A DNA stretch of 9,835 nt from contig JANXWQ010000360.1 of NCBI GenBank assembly GCA_025351065.1, positions 1 to 9,835 of the forward strand, in the 5' to 3' direction. This DNA is from Chthoniobacter sp. Lineage in GTDB: Bacteria; Verrucomicrobiota; Verrucomicrobiia; Chthoniobacterales; Chthoniobacteraceae. The first letter of the stretch is position 1. The number at the start of each line of letters is the position of its first letter. The notes under the pieces are model-generated. The model was not told where the DNA came from. It made no database searches and saw only the letters and a list, made by a program, of their open reading frames with translations. This document shows, piece by piece, positions 7,670 through 9,835 of this stretch. The translations under genes and the position numbers were made by a program.

Positions 7670-7671
7670 GG

Positions 7672-7700
7672 TTGACGTGATCTTACAAATGTAGGAATAA
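7672..7700 (+). promoter_or_regulatory. Candidate blaI promoter
   Basis: TTGACG (7672-7677) matches five of six bases of the sigma-70 -35 consensus. A weak -10 follows, either TAGGAA (7692-7697) with a 14-base gap or GAATAA (7695-7700) with a 17-base gap; the second spacing is the more usual. The first BlaI-type operator lies in the spacer and the second about where transcription should begin, which supports a repressible promoter. Confidence 0.55.
7684..7693. promoter_or_regulatory. BlaI/MecI-type operator 1 (TACAAATGTA)
   Basis: TACA-AA-TGTA matches the known TACA/TGTA inverted repeat bound by dimers of BlaI and MecI. It sits between the candidate -35 and -10 elements, so binding would block RNA polymerase. 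Its centre is 23 bases, about two helical turns, from the centre of operator 2. Confidence 0.75.
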
Positions 7701-7706
7701 GGCGCC

Positions 7707-7716
7707 TACATCTGTA
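7707..7716. promoter_or_regulatory. BlaI/MecI-type operator 2 (TACATCTGTA)
   Basis: TACA-TC-TGTA is a second copy of the operator pattern. The symmetry extends outward to CCTACATCTGTAGG (7705-7718), with only the two central bases asymmetric. It ends nine bases before the blaI ATG, so it covers the probable transcription start or the leader. Confidence 0.75.
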
Positions 7717-7724
7717 GGCAAACG

Positions 7725-8099
7725 ATGACGCACAAAATTTCACCGGCGGAATGGGAAGTCCTGAATGTCCTTTGGGAGAAGTCGTCCGCGACCGGGGCGG
7801 AGGTCTGCGCGGCGCTGGCGGGGGAGCAGGCATGGCATCCGAAGACGGTGGGGACGTTTCTCGCCCGGCTGGTGGGCAAGGGGCTGGTGAAGGTGCGGCG
7901 CGCGGGCAAGGCGAATGTCTATGTGCCCGCCAAGTCCCGCGCGCAGTGCATCCGCGCGGAGGGCGACAGCTTTTTGCGGCGGATTTTCCGCGGGTCGTGC
8001 GGGCCGATGCTGCTGCACTTCGTCGAGCGGGCGGAGCTTTCGCCCGCGGAAATCCGCGAACTCGAACGCGCGCTGAAACAGAAAAAGGCCAAGCCATGA
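7725..8099 (+). CDS. blaI: BlaI/MecI/CopY family transcriptional repressor
   Basis: The 124-residue product is the usual size for the family. An N-terminal winged helix starts with KISPAEWEVLNVLWEK (about 4-19); the recognition region WHPKTVGTFLARLVGKGLV (about 37-55) has the characteristic Trp and Thr and is followed by the wing VRRAGKANVYVP. The C-terminal third, with LLHFVERAELSPAEIREL, is the helical dimerisation part. In the known system the dimer represses its own operon and target genes until the partner M56 protease is activated and BlaI is cleaved. The two TACA-N2-TGTA sites just upstream fit autoregulation. The gene is joined to the following M56 gene by an ATGA overlap. Beta-lactam response is not implied: many such pairs outside Firmicutes have other or unknown signals, and no beta-lactamase gene is visible here. 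Confidence 0.93.
   Translation: MTHKISPAEWEVLNVLWEKSSATGAEVCAALAGEQAWHPKTVGTFLARLVGKGLVKVRRAGKANVYVPAKSRAQCIRAEGDSFLRRIFRGSCGPMLLHFVERAELSPAEIRELERALKQKKAKP
8085..8088 (+). promoter_or_regulatory. Ribosome binding site of M56 gene (AAGG)
   Basis: AAGG lies inside the end of blaI, seven bases before the ATG at 8096. It is the clearest Shine-Dalgarno-like element among the start sites in this window and supports the ATGA-overlap start. Confidence 0.5.
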
Positions 8100-9835
8100 A
8101 CCCACTCGAATCCCCCTGGAACGCCGTGCTCGCCGCGAGTCTGCACGGCTCGGCTTTGATCGCCACCGTGCTCGCCGTGCGCTGGCTGCTGCGCGGGCGG
8201 CTGCCGGCGCAGGGGCGGCATCTGCTGTGGCTGCTGGTCGCGGTGCGGCTGCTGCTGCCGGGTGCGCCGTCGGCGGCGTGGAGCGTTTTCAATCTCGCGC
8301 GGCGCGCGCCCGCGGGAGCGAGGGAGGAGGCGGGCTGGCAGGTGCGGAGTTTTGCCGAGCCGGTCGGCGCGGCGCGGGTGGAGCAAAAGGAGGCGGCGGG
8401 TGCAGGTGCCGTTTTGAAAAAGGAAACGTGGTGCGCGGGGGACACGCTGCCGTGGCTTTGGGCGGCGGGCGTGGCGGTGCAGATCGTTTTGCTGGGCTGC
8501 TCGGCGCTGGCGGTGCGGCGGCGGCTCGCGGGCGCGGCGGTCATCGGCGACGCGCGCTTTCTGCGGCTCGCGGAGGAATGTCGGGCGCGGCTCGGCTTGC
8601 GGCAGCGGGTGGCGTTTTTGGAAAGCGCGGCGGTCGCCGGGCCGGCAGTGCTGGGGCTGTGGCGGCCGCGGCTGGTGATGCCGCCGGGCTTGAGCGCGCG
8701 GCTGGCGGATGAGGAACTGCGCTTTGTGCTGCTGCACGAGCTGGCGCACGTCCGCCGCCACGACCTCGCCGCGCTGTGGCTGCTGACGGCGGCGCGGGTG
8801 CTGCATTGGTTCAACCCCCTGGCCTGGCTCGCGGCGCACACCGCGCGCGGCGACGCCGAACTGGCGTGCGACGCGACGGTGCTCCGTCACGCGCGGGACG
8901 CCGCGCCCGCCGCGTACGGCGCGGCGCTTTTGCGCCTCGTGCAACTCGCGCCGTGGCGGCCCGCGGCGCTGCCGATGGCGGGCATCGCCGAGCGCGCCAG
9001 CGCGCTGAAGGAACGCCTCGCCTGCATCGCCGACTACGCGCCGGGCAGCGTGCGGCGCTCCGTTTTCACCGCGCTCGTGGTGCTCGGCGTGGGCGTGGTT
9101 TTCGGCGCGGATGAAAAGAAGGACACCGCGCCCGCACCAGTTTCTTCCGGCATAAGCGCGCTTCCGGCGAGCGATGGCAGCGCGCCCAAGCCCGCGACGG
9201 AACCGCCCGCGTGGGTGAAAGGCTGGTCGGTGGCAAAGGTCGTCATCCCCGCGGACGGCGAGATCAAAGTCGCCTACGTGGATCTGCTTCCGCCGGACGG
9301 AAAGCCGGTCACGCTCACTCCCGGAGTCCGGACGAAAGACGGCGTGATGCTGAGCGGCGTCGATCTCGTCTGGTCACCCGCCCGCGCCGTGATCCGTTTG
9401 CGCAAGGGCCAGGAAACGGCGGAGTTGTTCGCCGATGCGGCGCTGATTTCAAAAAGCGACACACTCAAGCGCGCCGCGGGACAGGTGGAGATCGAGGGGC
9501 GGTTCATGGAAGTGGTTGAGGCCGTGGCACTGGCGCTCAAAGACCCCGCGGGCAATCCGCTTTTCCCGCCGCAGGCAGTGGGGAAAGGCACAAAGCCGAT
9601 GCCGTCCGCCCAAGTCGTTTCTTTGCTTAAAGCTGGCGACGAACAGACTTATCTCGCCGCACTGCAAAAGACCAAAGGCGCTGACCTCCTCAGCACGCCG
9701 CGCGTGATCACGAAGTCCGGCCAGCGCGCGGTGATCGAGGTCATCCGCGAATTCAAATACCCAAACGAATGGGAAAAGAGTGGGAGGAAAGATGCGCCGT
9801 GGGTGCCAACGGCGTTTGAGGTCAGAAACGTAGGT
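8096..9835 (+). CDS. BlaR1-type M56 membrane metallopeptidase with secretin-like C-terminal region, partial at right edge
   Basis: The frame is open for 580 codons to the window edge. Hydrophobic segments lie at about residues 8-32, 42-56, 118-140 and 322-338. Between the third and fourth is the cytoplasmic M56 peptidase: AGPAVLGLWRPRLVMP, the zinc motif HELAH (His214, Glu215, His218), RHD, LHWFNPLAW, and AELACD with Glu255 as likely third ligand. This is the BlaR1/MecR1 layout, in which an outside signal activates the protease to inactivate BlaI. After the last membrane segment comes a Pro/Ala-rich linker (about 339-395), then a region VDLLPPDGKPVTL...AVIRLRKGQETAEL, and then GQVEIEGRFMEVVEA (from residue 463) and LLSTPRVITKSGQRAVIEV, which resemble the secretin core motifs. 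No penicillin-binding SxxK region is recognisable in the visible part. The start overlaps the blaI stop (ATGA) with AAGG upstream. The end is missing. Confidence 0.9.
   Translation, partial: MNPLESPWNAVLAASLHGSALIATVLAVRWLLRGRLPAQGRHLLWLLVAVRLLLPGAPSAAWSVFNLARRAPAGAREEAGWQVRSFAEPVGAARVEQKEAAGAGAVLKKETWCAGDTLPWLWAAGVAVQIVLLGCSALAVRRRLAGAAVIGDARFLRLAEECRARLGLRQRVAFLESAAVAGPAVLGLWRPRLVMPPGLSARLADEELRFVLLHELAHVRRHDLAALWLLTAARVLHWFNPLAWLAAHTARGDAELACDATVLRHARDAAPAAYGAALLRLVQLAPWRPAALPMAGIAERASALKERLACIADYAPGSVRRSVFTALVVLGVGVVFGADEKKDTAPAPVSSGISALPASDGSAPKPATEPPAWVKGWSVAKVVIPADGEIKVAYVDLLPPDGKPVTLTPGVRTKDGVMLSGVDLVWSPARAVIRLRKGQETAELFADAALISKSDTLKRAAGQVEIEGRFMEVVEAVALALKDPAGNPLFPPQAVGKGTKPMPSAQVVSLLKAGDEQTYLAALQKTKGADLLSTPRVITKSGQRAVIEVIREFKYPNEWEKSGRKDAPWVPTAFEVRNVG

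Noticed and set aside
6814..8841. Minus-strand open frame of 675 codons across the second ThuA-like gene, blaI and the M56 gene
   Set aside because: It is antisense to three genes with strong motifs, crosses their boundaries and has low-complexity Arg/Ser/Pro/Ala composition.
8096..9835. Classical beta-lactam resistance locus (blaR1-blaI with beta-lactamase)
   Set aside because: No beta-lactamase or penicillin-binding sensor motif is visible, and BlaI/M56 pairs are common regulators with other inputs.
1..9835. CRISPR array, tRNA, rRNA, insertion sequence, attachment site
   Set aside because: No regularly spaced direct repeats, no cloverleaf, no transposase motif and no terminal inverted repeat pair were found on reading both strands.

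Overview
The window is strongly GC-rich, with G or C dominating third codon positions, so long open frames run antisense to nearly every gene. Several features point by inference to a Verrucomicrobiota-like bacterium, perhaps near Opitutales. These are tandem secreted ThuA-like proteins with a GGCCHDY motif, an M60-like metallopeptidase, a BlaI/M56 pair whose M56 protein has a secretin-like tail, and leaders that mostly lack Shine-Dalgarno sequences. No marker gene is present, so this placement is tentative.

Left part (1-3922). A minus-strand oligoendopeptidase F (M3 family) is cut by the left edge just after its HEAGH zinc motif. Divergent from it is a two-gene acyl-transfer module on the plus strand. 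The first gene is a membrane-anchored SGNH-hydrolase-like protein interrupted by an in-frame TAG at codon 82. The second is an intact MBOAT O-acyltransferase of the AlgI/DltB/PatA type, joined to it by an ATGA overlap. Together they would O-acylate an extracytoplasmic glycan. A near-perfect palindrome follows, between convergent genes.

Middle part (3934-7617). A secreted M60-like (enhancin/mucinase-type) metallopeptidase lies on the minus strand. Its signal peptide and first ~55 residues are in a different frame from the rest, which indicates a one-base frameshift near 5537. Divergent from it are two tandem ThuA-like paralogues with signal peptides, separated by a strong Rho-independent terminator. 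The group looks like secreted or periplasmic glycoprotein/sugar metabolism, but the link is only by proximity.

Right part (7618-9835). A blaI-type repressor gene overlaps (ATGA) a blaR1-type M56 metallopeptidase gene that runs off the right edge. Upstream is a TTGACG promoter element with two TACA-N2-TGTA operators, as expected for autoregulation by BlaI. The M56 protein does not carry a visible penicillin-binding sensor. Beyond its last membrane segment it has a Pro/Ala-rich linker, a beta-rich region and a segment resembling the conserved core of secretins. This sensor architecture is the most unusual thing in the window.

Two of the seven protein-coding loci are broken by single-base-scale lesions. 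Either the sequence has errors there or two envelope/secreted functions are decaying. No tRNA, rRNA, CRISPR array, insertion sequence or attachment site was seen.
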